The notes under the pieces were generated by a model. It ran no database searches and was not told the origin of the DNA. It was given only the letters and a program-made list of their open reading frames with translations. From the NCBI GenBank assembly GCA_026005175.1, contig BPKO01000013.1:34721-98720 (forward strand): a stretch of DNA of 64,000 nucleotides. The letters are read 5' to 3'. A program made the position numbers and the translations under genes. The stretch is from Candidatus Tectimicrobiota bacterium (GTDB lineage Bacteria > Tectomicrobia > Entotheonellia > Entotheonellales > Entotheonellaceae). Shown here piece after piece: positions 20,085 to 29,785 of this stretch (its first letter is position 1; each line of letters opens with the position of its first letter).

Positions 20085-21218
20085 ATGCGGCGTACCGCTT
20101 ATATTTACACCGACGAGTATGCGCGCTTTGAGTACGGCGAGACGCACCCACTCAAGCCTTACCGCCTCAAGCTCACCCACGCGCTGATCGAGAGCTACGG
20201 CCTGCTTGCCCTGCCCGCGTGCCGGGTGGTGGAGACGGTGCCGGCGACGCGTGCCGAGCTGGAGACGTTTCACACCCCAGAGTACCTCGACGTCCTGGAA
20301 GCCGCCGACTTGGGCCTCTACCGCCCCGATTACGCTGCTTACGGCCTGGGGCCGGGCGACAACCCCATCTTCCCCGGTATGTACCGCTGGTCGCAGCTGT
20401 GCGCGGGCGGCACCTTGCAGGCGGCGCGCCTGGTGGCGTCGGGGGAGGTGGACGTCGCCTTTCACAGCGCTGGCGGCTTGCACCACGGCATGCCCGACCG
20501 CGCTTCGGGCTTTTGCTACATCAACGACCCGGTGCTGGCCATCGGCGAGCTGGTGCGCCAGGGCTACCGCGTGGCTTACATCGACATCGACGTGCACCAC
20601 GGCGACGGCGTGCAGGCGGCCTTTTACGACACCGACCGCGTGCTCACCATCTCCTTGCACGAAAGCGGCCGCTACCTTTTCCCCGGCACCGGCTTCCCGC
20701 AGGAAATCGGCGAGGGCAAGGGCCGCGGCTACGCCGTCAATTTGCCTTTCCCGCCGGGAATGGACGACGCGCTTTATCTGGAAGGCTTCCTGGCCATCGT
20801 GCCGCCGCTGGTGGCGGCCTACCAGCCCGACATCGTCTTTACCCAGCTCGGCGTCGACGCCTTCCACGACGACCCCCTGGCGCACGGCAACCTGACCACC
20901 GCCGGCTTCCTGCGCGTGCTGGAAGTGCTCAAAGCGCTGGCGCGGCGCTGGGTGGCCACCGGCGGCGGCGGCTACAACCTGGCCAACGTGGCCCGTGCCT
21001 GGACCCTGGCCTGGGGGGTGATGAACGACGTGGAGGTGCCCGACCCCCTGCCCGAGGCGGTGCGGCCGCTGCTGGCGCGCCAGGGCTACCACGGCCAGAC
21101 GCTGCGCGACCGCCCCCTCGAGCAGCCCGTCTCGCCCCGCCAGCGCCAGGAGGTGGCCGAGGCCATTGCCTACCTCAAGCGCCACGTCTTCCCCCTCCAC
21201 GGCCTGCCCAGCACCTAA
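20085..21218 (+). CDS. AcuC-type histone deacetylase family protein
   Basis: A 377-aa zinc-dependent deacetylase of the arginase/deacetylase fold. Visible active-site elements: GGLHHGMPDRASGFCYIND, YIDIDVHHGDGVQAAFY, TISLHESG, the Asp of QLGVDAFHDDPLA and the glycine-rich GGGGYN loop. In Bacillus, AcuC deacetylates acetyl-CoA synthetase; no acs or acuA gene lies nearby. ATG at 20085 has AGGAGGACGAGG upstream and is preferred over an in-frame GTG 18 bases earlier. Confidence 0.88.
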   Translation: MRRTAYIYTDEYARFEYGETHPLKPYRLKLTHALIESYGLLALPACRVVETVPATRAELETFHTPEYLDVLEAADLGLYRPDYAAYGLGPGDNPIFPGMYRWSQLCAGGTLQAARLVASGEVDVAFHSAGGLHHGMPDRASGFCYINDPVLAIGELVRQGYRVAYIDIDVHHGDGVQAAFYDTDRVLTISLHESGRYLFPGTGFPQEIGEGKGRGYAVNLPFPPGMDDALYLEGFLAIVPPLVAAYQPDIVFTQLGVDAFHDDPLAHGNLTTAGFLRVLEVLKALARRWVATGGGGYNLANVARAWTLAWGVMNDVEVPDPLPEAVRPLLARQGYHGQTLRDRPLEQPVSPRQRQEVAEAIAYLKRHVFPLHGLPST

Positions 21219-21226
21219 GGCCAGGG

Positions 21227-21255
21227 TCGACACGCGCGTCGGACTCTGGTACACT
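21227..21255 (+). promoter_or_regulatory. Promoter of the receiver-kinase hybrid
   Basis: TCGACA (21227-21232), 17-bp spacer, TACACT (21250-21255) preceded by TGG as an extended -10; 34 bp before the start codon. The same extended -10 (TGGTACACT) precedes the FTR1 gene. Confidence 0.55.
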
Positions 21256-21288
21256 GGCGCCACCCCTGCAGGGCCCGGAGAAGGCGTG

Positions 21289-22425
21289 ATGGCGGCGGAG
21301 CCCCCCACCATTCTGCACGTTGACGATTACGCCGGCACGCGCTACGCGGTGCGGCGCATTTTGCGCCGCGCCGGCTTCCGCGTCGTCAGCGCCGCCAGTG
21401 GCGCCGAGGGCCTGCGGCGAGCGCGCCAGGGCCCCAGCCTCGTTATCCTCGACGTCCACTTGCCCGACATGAGCGGCCTGGAGGTGTGCCGGCGCCTCAA
21501 GAGCGATGCGCGCACCGCCCACCTCCCCGTGCTGCATCTTTCGGCCACCTGCACCGGGGTCGAGGACCGCGTGCGCGGGCTGGAAAACGGCGCCGACGCC
21601 TACCTGGTCGAGCCGGTAGAGCCTGCCGAGCTGCTGGCCATGGTGCGCCTTTTGCTTGCCTATGACGACCGCCTCGAAGCGCTTCGGCAGCGCGTGCGCG
21701 AGCTCGAGCGCCTCCTCGCTGCCCGGCCTCCCACGCGGCTTCTTTCTTACCTGGGGCACGAGATGCGCACTCCCCTCAACGCCATTTTGACCCTCACCCG
21801 CCTGCTTTTGGAAAGAAGCGACGGCGAGCTGACGGCGGAGCAGGAGCGGCAGGTGGCCCTTATTCGCCAGGCAGCGGCAGACCTGTCGCGCCTGGTGGAC
21901 GACACCCTCACCCTGGTGCGCGCTGCGGCCGACACGCTGCCGGTGCGGCCGGAGCGCTTCAGGGTCGGCGAGCTCTTCGCTGCCCTGGAAGGCACGTTTC
22001 GCCCCCTGCACGCCAACGCCGCCGTGGCCCTGGTCTTTGAGCCGGCCCCAGCGCTGCCGCCCCTTGTCACCGACCAGCACAAGCTGGCGCAGATCCTGCG
22101 CAACCTCATCGACAACGCCCTGCGCCACACGGCGCGCGGCGAGGTGCGGGTGGCCGCCCGCTACCGTCCTGCCGACGACACCGTGGCCTTTACCGTCACC
22201 GATACCGGCCCCGGCATTGCCCCTGAGGCGCAGGCGCGCATTTTCGAGCCCTTCGTGCAGCTCGAAGGCGCCGGGGAAGCCGCTGCCGGCAGCGCCGGGC
22301 TGGGGCTGGCGCTTGGCCAGGAGCTGGCCCGCCTGCTGGGCGGCGACCTTACCGTGCAGAGCCGGCCCGGGGCGGGCACCACCTTTGCCCTCACCCTGCC
22401 GCGGGTTTACGCGGCCCGGAGGTAA
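21289..22425 (+). CDS. Hybrid receiver-histidine kinase (soluble)
   Basis: A 378-aa protein: receiver at residues 5-120 (HVDDYAGTRYAV, phospho-Asp 55 in VILDVHLPD, AYLVEPVEP), HisKA with H157 in SYLGHEMRTPLNAI, and HATPase with NLIDNALRHT, DTGPGIAP and GLGLALGQELARLLGG. No membrane segment or PAS/GAF sensor, so input probably arrives by phosphotransfer to the receiver. The gene just downstream has a receiver so similar ([29 protein letters not shown]) that a tandem duplication is likely. Confidence 0.9.
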   Translation: MAAEPPTILHVDDYAGTRYAVRRILRRAGFRVVSAASGAEGLRRARQGPSLVILDVHLPDMSGLEVCRRLKSDARTAHLPVLHLSATCTGVEDRVRGLENGADAYLVEPVEPAELLAMVRLLLAYDDRLEALRQRVRELERLLAARPPTRLLSYLGHEMRTPLNAILTLTRLLLERSDGELTAEQERQVALIRQAAADLSRLVDDTLTLVRAAADTLPVRPERFRVGELFAALEGTFRPLHANAAVALVFEPAPALPPLVTDQHKLAQILRNLIDNALRHTARGEVRVAARYRPADDTVAFTVTDTGPGIAPEAQARIFEPFVQLEGAGEAAAGSAGLGLALGQELARLLGGDLTVQSRPGAGTTFALTLPRVYAARR

Positions 22426-22442
22426 GCCGTAAGGAAAGCCGT

Positions 22443-24877
22443 ATGTCTCCTCAGCCTCTCGTTCTTCTTGTTAACGACCACGCAGGCAGCCGCTACGCGC
22501 TGGGGCATCCCCTGCGCCAGGCCGGCTTTGCCGTCCTCGAGGCGGCCAGCGGGGGCGAAGCCTTGCGCTTGGCCCGGGAGCAACAGCCCGACCTCGTCAT
22601 CCTCGACGTGTACTTGCCCGACATAAGCGGCTACGCGGTGTGCCAGCGCCTCAAGGCCGACCCGCATACCGCCGCCATTCCCGTCCTTTACGTGTCGGCG
22701 ACGTTTACCAAGAGCGAAGACCGCGTGCGCGGGCTGGAAAGCGGCGCCGACGCCTACCTGGTGCAGCCGGTAGAACCCGCCGAGCTGCTGGCCACGGTGC
22801 GCCTCTTGCTACGCCGGCGCCAGGCCCTTGCCGAGCTCTACGCCGAGCTCGTGCAGCAGCGGCGGCAAGCCGAGGAGCTGGCCGCTGCCAGCCGCCTCCT
22901 GCTGGAAGAAGCCGACGTGGCCGAGGTGGCGCAGTACGTGGTCGACAGCGTCTGCCGCCTTTTTGCCGCCCAGGGGGCGGTGCTTTACCGTCTTGACGAG
23001 GCGACGCAGGAGCTGGTGGTGGTGGCAGTAAGCGGCGCCCTGCCGCAGGCCGAGCTACGCCCGGGCCTGCGGCTGCCGCCGCAGGTGGGGGCGGTGGGGC
23101 TGGCGGTCGAGCGGCGGCAGGTGGTGGCCTCGGCCGATATCTTCGCCGATTCGCGCCTTCACTTCCCTCCCGAGCTGCGGGGCCCCGCTACGCTGCAGCG
23201 CCGGCGGCGGTGCTTGCCGTGCCCTTGCTCGTCAAGGGGCGGGTCACCGGCGCCCTGGGGGTAGGAGACGCGGCCGGGCGCACGTTTACCCCGGAGGAGA
23301 TGCGCCTGGCGGTGGCTTTTGCCAACCAGGCGGCCCTGGCCCTCGAGCAAGCGCGGCTCTACGCTCGCCTGCAGCGCACCGGCGACTTTCTCCTCTCGGT
23401 AATCGACCACTCCGCCGACGCCATCCTCACCACCGACTTGCACGGGCGCATCACCTTTTGCAGCCCCAGTGCCGCCGAGCTCTTTGGCTGCCGCTGCGAG
23501 GAGCTGGTGGGGCAGGCCATGGCCGCCTTCTATCGCGGCGGGCGGGCCGAGGCAGAGGGGGTAATGCGGCGGCTGCGCGCCGAAGGCACCCTGCGCGACT
23601 ACGAGACGGTGCTGCGCACCCGCGACGGCCGGGAGGTGGAGGTAAGCGCTTCGATATCGCTGCTGCGCAACCTCAAAGGCGAGGTGACCGGTACCCTGGG
23701 CATCCTCAAGGACATCTCGGCGCGCAAGCGGCTCGAGGCGCAGCTGCGGCAGGCGCAGAAAATGGAGGCCATCGGCACCCTGGCCGGCGGCATCGCCCAC
23801 GACTTCAACAACATCCTGGCCGCCATCATGGGCTACGCCGAGCTGGCGCAGCAGGACGTCCCCGAGCAGAGCCCGCCCTGGCACCACCTGCAAGAAGTGC
23901 TGCGCGGCTGCCAGCGCGCCCGCGACCTCATCCGGCAGATCCTTGCCTTTAGCCGCCAGGGCGAAGCAGAGCGCCGGCCGGTGGCCCTGCACCAGCTGTG
24001 CCGCGAGACCCTGCGGCTGCTGCGCGCCGCCCTGCCGGCCACCGTCACGTTGCGCGAGCACCTCGAAGAGGGCACGGTGCTGGCCGACCCCACGCAGCTG
24101 CAGCAGGTGCTGCTCAACTTGGGCAGCAACGCCGGCCACGCCATGCGCGAGGGCGGCGGCGAGCTGGAAGTGCGCCTGGAGACAGTGCAGGTAGAGGCGC
24201 CCCTGGCGGCCACGCACCCGGCGCTGCACCCCGGCCCTTACCTGTGCCTGACGGTGCGCGACACCGGCACCGGCATGCCGCCGCAAGTGCTCGAGCGCAT
24301 TTTTGACCCCTTCTTTACCACCAAGGCGCCGGGTGAAGGCACCGGCTTGGGGCTGGCCACCGTGCACCGCATCGTCAGCGACCACGGCGGCGCCATCCTG
24401 GTGGAGAGCACCCCGGGGCGGGGGACGACTTTCCGCGTCTACTTGCCGCGCCACGAGGGCACGGCGGCCAGCGAAGCGGCGCCGGCGGCGCTGTCCGGCG
24501 GCCAGGAGCGCGTCCTGTTCGTCGACGACGAGCAAGCCCTGGCCGCTTTGGGCGGCGAGCTGCTGAGCCGCCTGGGCTACCAGGTGGTGGTGTGCAGCGA
24601 CAGCCGCGCCGCCCTTGAGGTCTTCCGGGCGCAGCCGCAGCGCTTCGACGTGGTGGTTACCGACCAGACCATGCCCCACCTTACCGGCGAGGCGCTGGCG
24701 CGCGAGCTGCGCCGCCTGCGTCCCGACATCCCCCTTATTCTCTGCACCGGCCTTGGCTTCGAGCGCGCCGAGGACGCCGACGCCGTGCTGCTCAAGCCTT
24801 ACAGCGCTGCCGATCTGGCGCAGGCGATTCGGCGGGCGCTGGCGGCGCGGCGTCCAGCAGGCTCCGCAGCAGGGTGA
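22443..24877 (+). CDS. Receiver-GAF-PAS-histidine kinase-receiver hybrid (one frameshift)
   Basis: Read through, about 810 aa: receiver (1-120, [12 protein letters not shown]), GAF (about 150-290), PAS (about 305-425, [20 protein letters not shown] cut at its core), HisKA ([22 protein letters not shown]), HATPase ([30 protein letters not shown]) and a C-terminal receiver ([24 protein letters not shown]). The break is in the GGGGCCCC run at 23179-23186, one missing C or two extra G; both sides code conserved GAF sequence ([11 protein letters not shown] then [17 protein letters not shown]). The HDFNN kinase class usually has such a terminal receiver. The 3' end overlaps convergent nfo by 86 bp. 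Confidence 0.88.
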
Positions 24878-25706
24878 GGGCCTCGCGGTCTTCTTGCAAG
24901 TCCTTGCCCTTGGGCGTTTCCAGGCACATGGGCAGGCCCCAGAAGCGGCGGTCGTGCAGCAGGCGGTGGAAGAAGGCCACCCCCAGCTGCCCTTTGCCGA
25001 TGTGGGCATGGCGGTCGACGCGGCTGCCGCGGCCCTGGGGGGCATCGTTGAGGTGAAAGGCGGCCAGGCGCTCGAGGCCAACAAGGGCGTCAAACGTGGC
25101 AAAAGCGTGCTCGTAGCCGGCGGGGGTGCGCAGCTCGTAGCCGGCGGCAAAGGCGTGCTGGGTGTCAAAGCACACGCGCAAGCGCTCGCTCTCGCGTACC
25201 AGCTCGAGCAGGCGCCGCAGGTGGGCAAAGCGGCAGCCCAGGCTGGTGCCCTGGCCGGCGGTGATTTCCAGGGCAAGCCGCACCCGGAAGCCAGGGCAGG
25301 CGGCGTGAATGGCGTCGAGGGCGCGCGCCACGCGGCGCAGTCCGGCAGCTTCGCCCTCGCCGCCGTGGGCGCCGGGGTGGAGGATGAGCAAGTCGATACC
25401 CAGCGCCTCGCAGCGCTCCAGGTCCTCGATGGTGGCGCGCAGCGAGCGCTGCCAGAGGGCCGCATCGGCGCTGGCGAGGTTGACGAGGTAAGGGGCGTGC
25501 GCCACCACGGTGGCAATGCCGGTGGCGCGGCGGGCTTCCTGCCAGGCGGCAAGCGCCGCCTGCGTCAGGGGTGGGGCCTGCCACTGGCGGCTGGGGCGGG
25601 TAAAGACTTGAACTACCTCGCAGCCCACCTGCTGGCCGCGGTAGAGGGCCTGGGGCAGGCCGCCGCTTGTGGGCATGTGGGCGCCCAGCAGCGGCGCGGC
25701 GCTCAT
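24792..25706 (-). CDS. nfo: Endonuclease IV (AP endonuclease)
   Basis: A 304-aa TIM-barrel enzyme that cuts DNA at abasic sites using three zinc ions. Visible ligand regions: LGAHMPTSGG, VVAHAPYLVNLAS, LILHPGAHGGEGE, LEITAGQGTSLG, CFDTQHAFAAGY, FHLNDAPQGRGSRVDRHAHIGKG (cut at its centre) and CLETPKG. The GQGTSLG and VDRHAHIG elements identify the Nfo family. ATG overlaps the stop of the LivG-like ATPase upstream, so the two are coupled although functionally unrelated. Confidence 0.93.
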   Translation of the reverse strand: MSAAPLLGAHMPTSGGLPQALYRGQQVGCEVVQVFTRPSRQWQAPPLTQAALAAWQEARRATGIATVVAHAPYLVNLASADAALWQRSLRATIEDLERCEALGIDLLILHPGAHGGEGEAAGLRRVARALDAIHAACPGFRVRLALEITAGQGTSLGCRFAHLRRLLELVRESERLRVCFDTQHAFAAGYELRTPAGYEHAFATFDALVGLERLAAFHLNDAPQGRGSRVDRHAHIGKGQLGVAFFHRLLHDRRFWGLPMCLETPKGKDLQEDREALTLLRSLLDAAPPAPAESPAPDRQRCKA

Positions 25707-26443
25707 GCCGCCTCTCCCAGGTAGACCCGCTGCACCTCGGGGTGGCGGCGCACCGCCTCGGGCGGGCCTTCGGCCAGCACGCGGCCCTGGTGCAGCACGG
25801 TGATTTTTTCTGCAATGCTGAACACCACCTCCATGTCGTGCTCGGTAAAGAGCAGGGTGAGGCCGCGCTGGCGGGCGATGCGCGCAAGAAGGGCGATGGT
25901 GCTGGCCGTCTCCTGTGGAGACATGCCGGCGGTGGGCTCGTCGAGCAGCAGCAGCTCTGGCTCGCTGGCCAGGGCGATGCCCAGCTCGAGCTGCTTTTGC
26001 AAGCCGTACGACAGGGTGCCACTGGGGAGGTGGGCCACGTCGGCCAGGCCCACTGCCTCGAGGAGGGCTTCGGTTTCGCGCCGCAGCAGCTTCCGGGCCG
26101 GGGTGAAAAAGCGCAGCGTCTGGCGGTGGTGGGCGAGCACCGCCACCTGCACGTTGTCAAAGACGCTGAGGCGCGGGAAGATGTTGGTGCGCTGGAACGA
26201 GCGGCCGATGCCCAGCCGGCAGATGCGGTGCGGGGGCAAGCCGGTGATGTCGCGGCCGCGGAAGTAAATGCGGCCGCGGCTGGGGCGCAGGTGGCCGGTG
26301 ATGAGGTTGAAAAGCGTCGACTTGCCGGCGCCGTTGGGGCCAATGAGGCAGGCCAGCTGGCCTTTTTCGACGGCAAGGTCGACGCGGTCGACGGCAAGAA
26401 AGCCGTCAAACGCTTTGCTGACGCCTTCGACACGCAGCAGCAT
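25703..26443 (-). CDS. ABC transporter ATPase, LivG/branched-chain amino acid type
   Basis: A 246-aa ATPase: Walker A GPNGAGKST, the LivG-specific insert GIGRSFQRTNIFPRLSVFDNV (seen as RSFQRTNIF), signature LSYGLQKQLELGIALASEP, Walker B LLLLDEPTAGMSP, and the short C-terminal tail RRHPEVQRVYLGEAA of LivG proteins. No permease, LivF or binding protein is present, so it is orphaned and probably serves a transporter encoded elsewhere. ATG at 26443 has GAGAGGAG upstream; longer in-frame starts would run through the promoter region of the next gene. Confidence 0.88.
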   Translation of the reverse strand: MLLRVEGVSKAFDGFLAVDRVDLAVEKGQLACLIGPNGAGKSTLFNLITGHLRPSRGRIYFRGRDITGLPPHRICRLGIGRSFQRTNIFPRLSVFDNVQVAVLAHHRQTLRFFTPARKLLRRETEALLEAVGLADVAHLPSGTLSYGLQKQLELGIALASEPELLLLDEPTAGMSPQETASTIALLARIARQRGLTLLFTEHDMEVVFSIAEKITVLHQGRVLAEGPPEAVRRHPEVQRVYLGEAA

Positions 26444-26735
26444 GGCTCCTCTCTCATCGCGTAACACCGGGAAAGCGGGCCGGCCCTGCGGCCCGCGCAC
26501 CCTGTCAGCATACCAGAAAGACAAAGCCAGCGCAGCCGGCGCCGGGCTGTGGAAAAGGCGGGGAAAAGGCGGGGAAAAAGAGTGGCAAAAGCGGCCAAAT
26601 CCGGGTATAAGTGACGGCGGAGCCTCCCCCTGTCGCCAAGGGAGAAAAAAATGCTCCACCCCCATTGACTTCTGCGGGCAAACGCAGTACGTTAGTCGGC
26701 AGTTAATGCAAGTTGCATTAAGTGGGGACACGCGC
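26444..26735. promoter_or_regulatory. Divergent regulatory region between livG-like and merR/ftsZ genes
   Basis: 292 bp, AT-rich for this genome, with a triplicated GGCGGGGAAAA-type direct repeat at about 26551-26580. On the plus strand a promoter is readable: TTGACT (26665-26670), 17-bp spacer, TACGTT (26688-26693). The predicted transcript start (about 26700) is followed at once by the palindrome listed separately. Confidence 0.55.
26703..26721 (+). promoter_or_regulatory. 19-bp palindromic operator before the MerR-type regulator
   Basis: TTAATGCAAGTTGCATTAA is a perfect inverted repeat (9+1+9). It lies at the predicted transcription start and 15 bp before the GTG start, where a repressor would block initiation. 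Autoregulation by the MerR-type protein is the simplest reading (inference). Confidence 0.6.
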
Positions 26736-27233
26736 GTGGAACTCTACGACAGCCGCACGGTAGCCGCCCAGCTGGGGATCCCCTACCGCACCCTGATGTA
26801 CTGGGTGGAGACGGGGCTGGTGCGTCCCCACACCTATTCGGGGCGGCGGCGCACCCCGGTGCTCTTTTCCGCCAAGGACGTCAAGGAAATCGGGCGCCTG
26901 GCGCAGCTGCGCAAGTACCTGCGCGGGCAGGCGCTGCGCGACGTGCTCAACACCCTGCGCGCCATGGGGCACAACCCCTTGTCGCAGGGCGATTTCCTCG
27001 TCCTGGAGAGCCGCCAGGGGCGGCGCAACGTCATCAAGATCATGCAGAACAACGAGGCCATCCAGCTGCTGCACGCGCAGCCCGACCGCCAGCTGCGGCT
27101 CATCCCGCTCACCGGGGACGAGGTGCAGGAGGCCATTTCGGCGGGGCGGCAAGAGGTGCTCTTCAGCACCCGCGAGAGCGAGCCTCCGGCGCGCGGCGGC
27201 GAGGCGGGACCGGCGCGGCAGGGGGAAGGGTAA
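26736..27233 (+). CDS. MerR-family transcriptional regulator upstream of ftsZ
   Basis: A 165-aa protein with an N-terminal winged helix (ELYDSRTVAAQLGIPYRTLMYWVETGLVRPH cut here; residues 2-70) of the MerR type with the wing arginines SGRRRTPVLFSAKDVKEI. A helical C-terminal region follows with no cysteine pattern, so metal sensing is unlikely. GTG at 26736 is chosen because the in-frame ATG at 26706 lies inside the palindromic operator and lacks a ribosome-binding site. ftsZ begins 27 bp after the stop, so this regulator probably leads the ftsZ transcript. Confidence 0.75.
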   Translation: MELYDSRTVAAQLGIPYRTLMYWVETGLVRPHTYSGRRRTPVLFSAKDVKEIGRLAQLRKYLRGQALRDVLNTLRAMGHNPLSQGDFLVLESRQGRRNVIKIMQNNEAIQLLHAQPDRQLRLIPLTGDEVQEAISAGRQEVLFSTRESEPPARGGEAGPARQGEG

Positions 27234-27260
27234 GGCACGGCGACAGGGGGAGGAGGGTGT

Positions 27261-28442
27261 ATGATTCAGTTTGCCGAGGAGCCGGTTAGCAACGCCCGCA
27301 TCAAAGTCATCGGGGTCGGCGGTGGCGGCGGCAACGCCGTCAACACCATGATCGCCTCCGGCCTACAGGGGGTGGAGTTCATCACCGCCAACACCGACCG
27401 CCAGGCGCTGGAGACCACGCAGGCCGAGGTGCGCCTTCAGCTCGGCGCCCACCTCACGCGCGGCCTGGGGGCCGGCGCCAACCCGGAAATCGGCCGCAAG
27501 GCGGCGCAGGAGGACCGCGAGGCCATCCTCGAGGTGCTCGACGGCGCCGACATGGTCTTTATTACCGCCGGCATGGGCGGCGGCACCGGCACCGGCGCCG
27601 CGCCGGTGATCGCCAGCCTGGCGCGCGAAAAGGAAATCCTCACCGTGGCGGTGGTCACCAAGCCCTTTGCCTTCGAAGGGCGGCAGCGCATGCGCCAGGC
27701 CGAAGCGGGCATTCACGAGCTGCGCGAGCACGTCGACACCCTCATCGTGATTCCCAACCAGCGGCTGCTGGAGCTGGTGGACCGCCAGACGACGCTGCGC
27801 GACGCCTTCCGCATGGCCGACGAGGTGCTGCGCCAGGCGGTGCAGAGCATCTCCGACTTGGTGCTGGTGCCGGGGCTCATCAACCTCGACTTTGCCGACG
27901 TGCGCACCATCATGGCCGGGCGCGGCAAGGCGATCATGGGCACGGGCACCGCCGAGGGGGAGACCGGCGCCATGGCGGCGGCGCAGCGCGCCATCGACAG
28001 CCCCCTGCTGGAGGCCTCGGTGCACGGCGCCCGCGGCGTGCTCATCAACATCACCGGCGGGCCGCAGATGACCCTCATGCAGGTGCACGAAGCGGCGTCG
28101 GCGGTGCAGATGGCCGCCCACCCCGAGGCGCAGATCATCTTCGGGGCGGTGATCGACGAGCAGATGGGCAACGCCATCCGCGTCACGGTGATCGCCACCG
28201 GCTTTGACGAAGCCGCCAGCGAAGAGGCCGCAGCGGGGCTGCCGGGGCGCCGCCTCGAGCTGCCGGGACACGAAGCGCCCTCCAGCCCGCAGCCCTCCTA
28301 CGAGGTGCACGAGAAGTTCAACGAGGAGGCCTACTCGCGTTGGCTGGCCTTTGCCCGCGGCAAGGAGAGCAATCCGGCGCCGGCAGACGAGCGCTTCCTG
28401 GACGTGCCCACCTTTTTCCGCCGCCGGGCGCGCCGGCGCTAG
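27261..28442 (+). CDS. ftsZ: Cell division GTPase FtsZ
   Basis: A 393-aa tubulin homologue that forms the Z ring. Seen: [16 protein letters not shown] at the N terminus, the tubulin signature [33 protein letters not shown], the T7 synergy region [21 protein letters not shown], and the C-terminal peptide [10 protein letters not shown] that binds FtsA/ZipA/SepF-like partners. GGGGGAGGAGGG precedes the ATG. It is not in a dcw (mur/fts) cluster here: the upstream partner is a MerR-type regulator and a PilZ gene converges downstream, overlapping by 4 bp. It could be the sole ftsZ or a second copy. Confidence 0.96.
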   Translation: MIQFAEEPVSNARIKVIGVGGGGGNAVNTMIASGLQGVEFITANTDRQALETTQAEVRLQLGAHLTRGLGAGANPEIGRKAAQEDREAILEVLDGADMVFITAGMGGGTGTGAAPVIASLAREKEILTVAVVTKPFAFEGRQRMRQAEAGIHELREHVDTLIVIPNQRLLELVDRQTTLRDAFRMADEVLRQAVQSISDLVLVPGLINLDFADVRTIMAGRGKAIMGTGTAEGETGAMAAAQRAIDSPLLEASVHGARGVLINITGGPQMTLMQVHEAASAVQMAAHPEAQIIFGAVIDEQMGNAIRVTVIATGFDEAASEEAAAGLPGRRLELPGHEAPSSPQPSYEVHEKFNEEAYSRWLAFARGKESNPAPADERFLDVPTFFRRRARRR

Positions 28443-28804
28443 GCCGCCGTCTCCTTGCCCACCGTGTGGCGGGTGACAAAGTCGGCCAGCGCCGCCTGCA
28501 CCGAGGCGTCGCGCCAGCCAATCCACCAGAACTCGGCGCCCACCTCGTGGTGGGCGCCGCGCGGGCGGCACCACACCACGCGCGCCAAGGCAACAATGGG
28601 AGCGCCAAAGTCCGGGGCCTCGATTTCCAGGGTCAGCACGCTGCCTTTGGGCAAGGCAGACGCGGCTTCAAAGCAGATGCCGCCGCCGCTGATGTTGACG
28701 GCAAAGCTGCTCAAGGGGTGCTGCGCCAGGGCTTGGGAATCCACCACCTCGTAGCGCAGCCGGTACTCCCGCCGCAGGCGGGGAAACTTGCGTCGCTGCC
28801 ACAC
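28439..28804 (-). CDS. PilZ domain protein
   Basis: A 121-aa single-domain protein of the c-di-GMP-binding PilZ fold: basic N-terminal [15 protein letters not shown] (the RxxxR-type segment) and the [11 protein letters not shown] loop (the [D/N]xSxxG motif), followed by [20 protein letters not shown] at 28804 has GGCAGGAGGAACGG upstream. Faces ftsZ tail to tail. Probably a c-di-GMP effector; target unknown. Confidence 0.82.
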   Translation of the reverse strand: MWQRRKFPRLRREYRLRYEVVDSQALAQHPLSSFAVNISGGGICFEAASALPKGSVLTLEIEAPDFGAPIVALARVVWCRPRGAHHEVGAEFWWIGWRDASVQAALADFVTRHTVGKETAA

Positions 28805-28887
28805 CGTCCGTTCCTCCTGCCAGGGACGACACCGCTCGGGCTTCTGGATCCTATCGGCAGCCGCAGCGGCCCACTTGAGCCCGCGGG

Positions 28888-29559
28888 CTAGCGCTTGCCC
28901 TGGGCGCGCAGCAGCAGCGGGTCGGGCAGGCCGGCTTCGGCAAAGCCGCGAGCGCGCAGCTGGCACGCCGGGCACTGCTGGCAGGGCGGAAAGGTGCCGG
29001 CGTAGCAGGTGTGCGAGTAGGCCAGCGCCTCGTACGCGCCTACCTCGCAGGCCAGCCGCACCGTCTGTGCTTTGGTGAGGTGCATGAGCGGCGTGTGGAT
29101 GCGGAAGGGGTAGTCCATGCCCAGCTGCAGGGCCCGCTCCATGGCTGCCATGGTCTGCTGGCGGCAGTCGGGGTAGCCGCTGTAGTCGGTCTCGCAGGCG
29201 CCGATGACCAGATCGGCAATTTCGTGGTGGTAGGCAAAGGCCGCCGCCACGGTAAGAAAGAGCAGGTTGCGCCCCGGCACGAAGGTGGTGGGCAGGCCGC
29301 CGCGGCCGCCGCTGGCAGCAATGGGCAGCTGCGGGTCGATCAGCGCCGTGCCGCCCAGCTCGCGCAGCACGTCGAGGCGCAGCACGGTAAGGGGCACCCC
29401 GGCCCGCTCGCACACCGCCCGCGCCGCTTCCAGCTCGATGCGGTGGCGCTGGCCGTAGTCAAAGCTCAGCGCCAGCAGGGGAGCAAAGCGCTGCTTGGCC
29501 CAGTACAGGCAAGTGGTGGAGTCTTGGCCGCCGCTGGTCAGGCAGACTGCCCCGGCCAT
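28888..29559 (-). CDS. queC: 7-cyano-7-deazaguanine synthase
   Basis: Converts 7-carboxy-7-deazaguanine to preQ0 with ATP and ammonia in the queuosine pathway. 223 aa; PP-loop LTSGGQDSTTCLYWA at the N terminus, FDYGQRHRIELEAA, FVPGRNLLFLTVAAA, DYSGYPDCR, and the C-terminal zinc site with cysteines in SHTCYAGTFPPCQQCPACQ. No queD/queE/queF neighbour. Two dodecin genes lie just upstream on the same strand. Confidence 0.95.
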   Translation of the reverse strand: MAGAVCLTSGGQDSTTCLYWAKQRFAPLLALSFDYGQRHRIELEAARAVCERAGVPLTVLRLDVLRELGGTALIDPQLPIAASGGRGGLPTTFVPGRNLLFLTVAAAFAYHHEIADLVIGACETDYSGYPDCRQQTMAAMERALQLGMDYPFRIHTPLMHLTKAQTVRLACEVGAYEALAYSHTCYAGTFPPCQQCPACQLRARGFAEAGLPDPLLLRAQGKR

Positions 29560-29572
29560 GGCGTCGCTTCCC

Positions 29573-29776
29573 TCAGCGCTCCAGGCGGAAGGAGACTTCG
29601 GCGCGCACGCGGAAGACTTCGATTTTGTCGTCGCGCAGGCGCACGTCGAACTCTTTCACCCCGATGCGGGTGATGCCGCGCAGCGTCTTTTGCGCCTCGG
29701 CCACCACCTCGCGCAGGGCCTCTTCCCAGCCGTGGGGCGACTCGCCCACCAGCTCGATGATCTTGACCACGCCCAT
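29573..29776 (-). CDS. Dodecin-family protein without the flavin-stacking tryptophan
   Basis: A 67-aa small protein of the dodecin fold (beta-alpha-beta-beta), normally a 12-mer storing riboflavin/FMN. KIIELVGESPHGWEEALREVV and EVFRVRAEVSFRLE match the family. At the position where dodecins carry the flavin-stacking tryptophan, the sequence reads RGITRIGVKEF, so flavin binding may differ or be lost. It lies 9 bp after the second dodecin gene. Confidence 0.85.
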   Translation of the reverse strand: MGVVKIIELVGESPHGWEEALREVVAEAQKTLRGITRIGVKEFDVRLRDDKIEVFRVRAEVSFRLER

Positions 29777-29785
29777 GGCGGTGCC

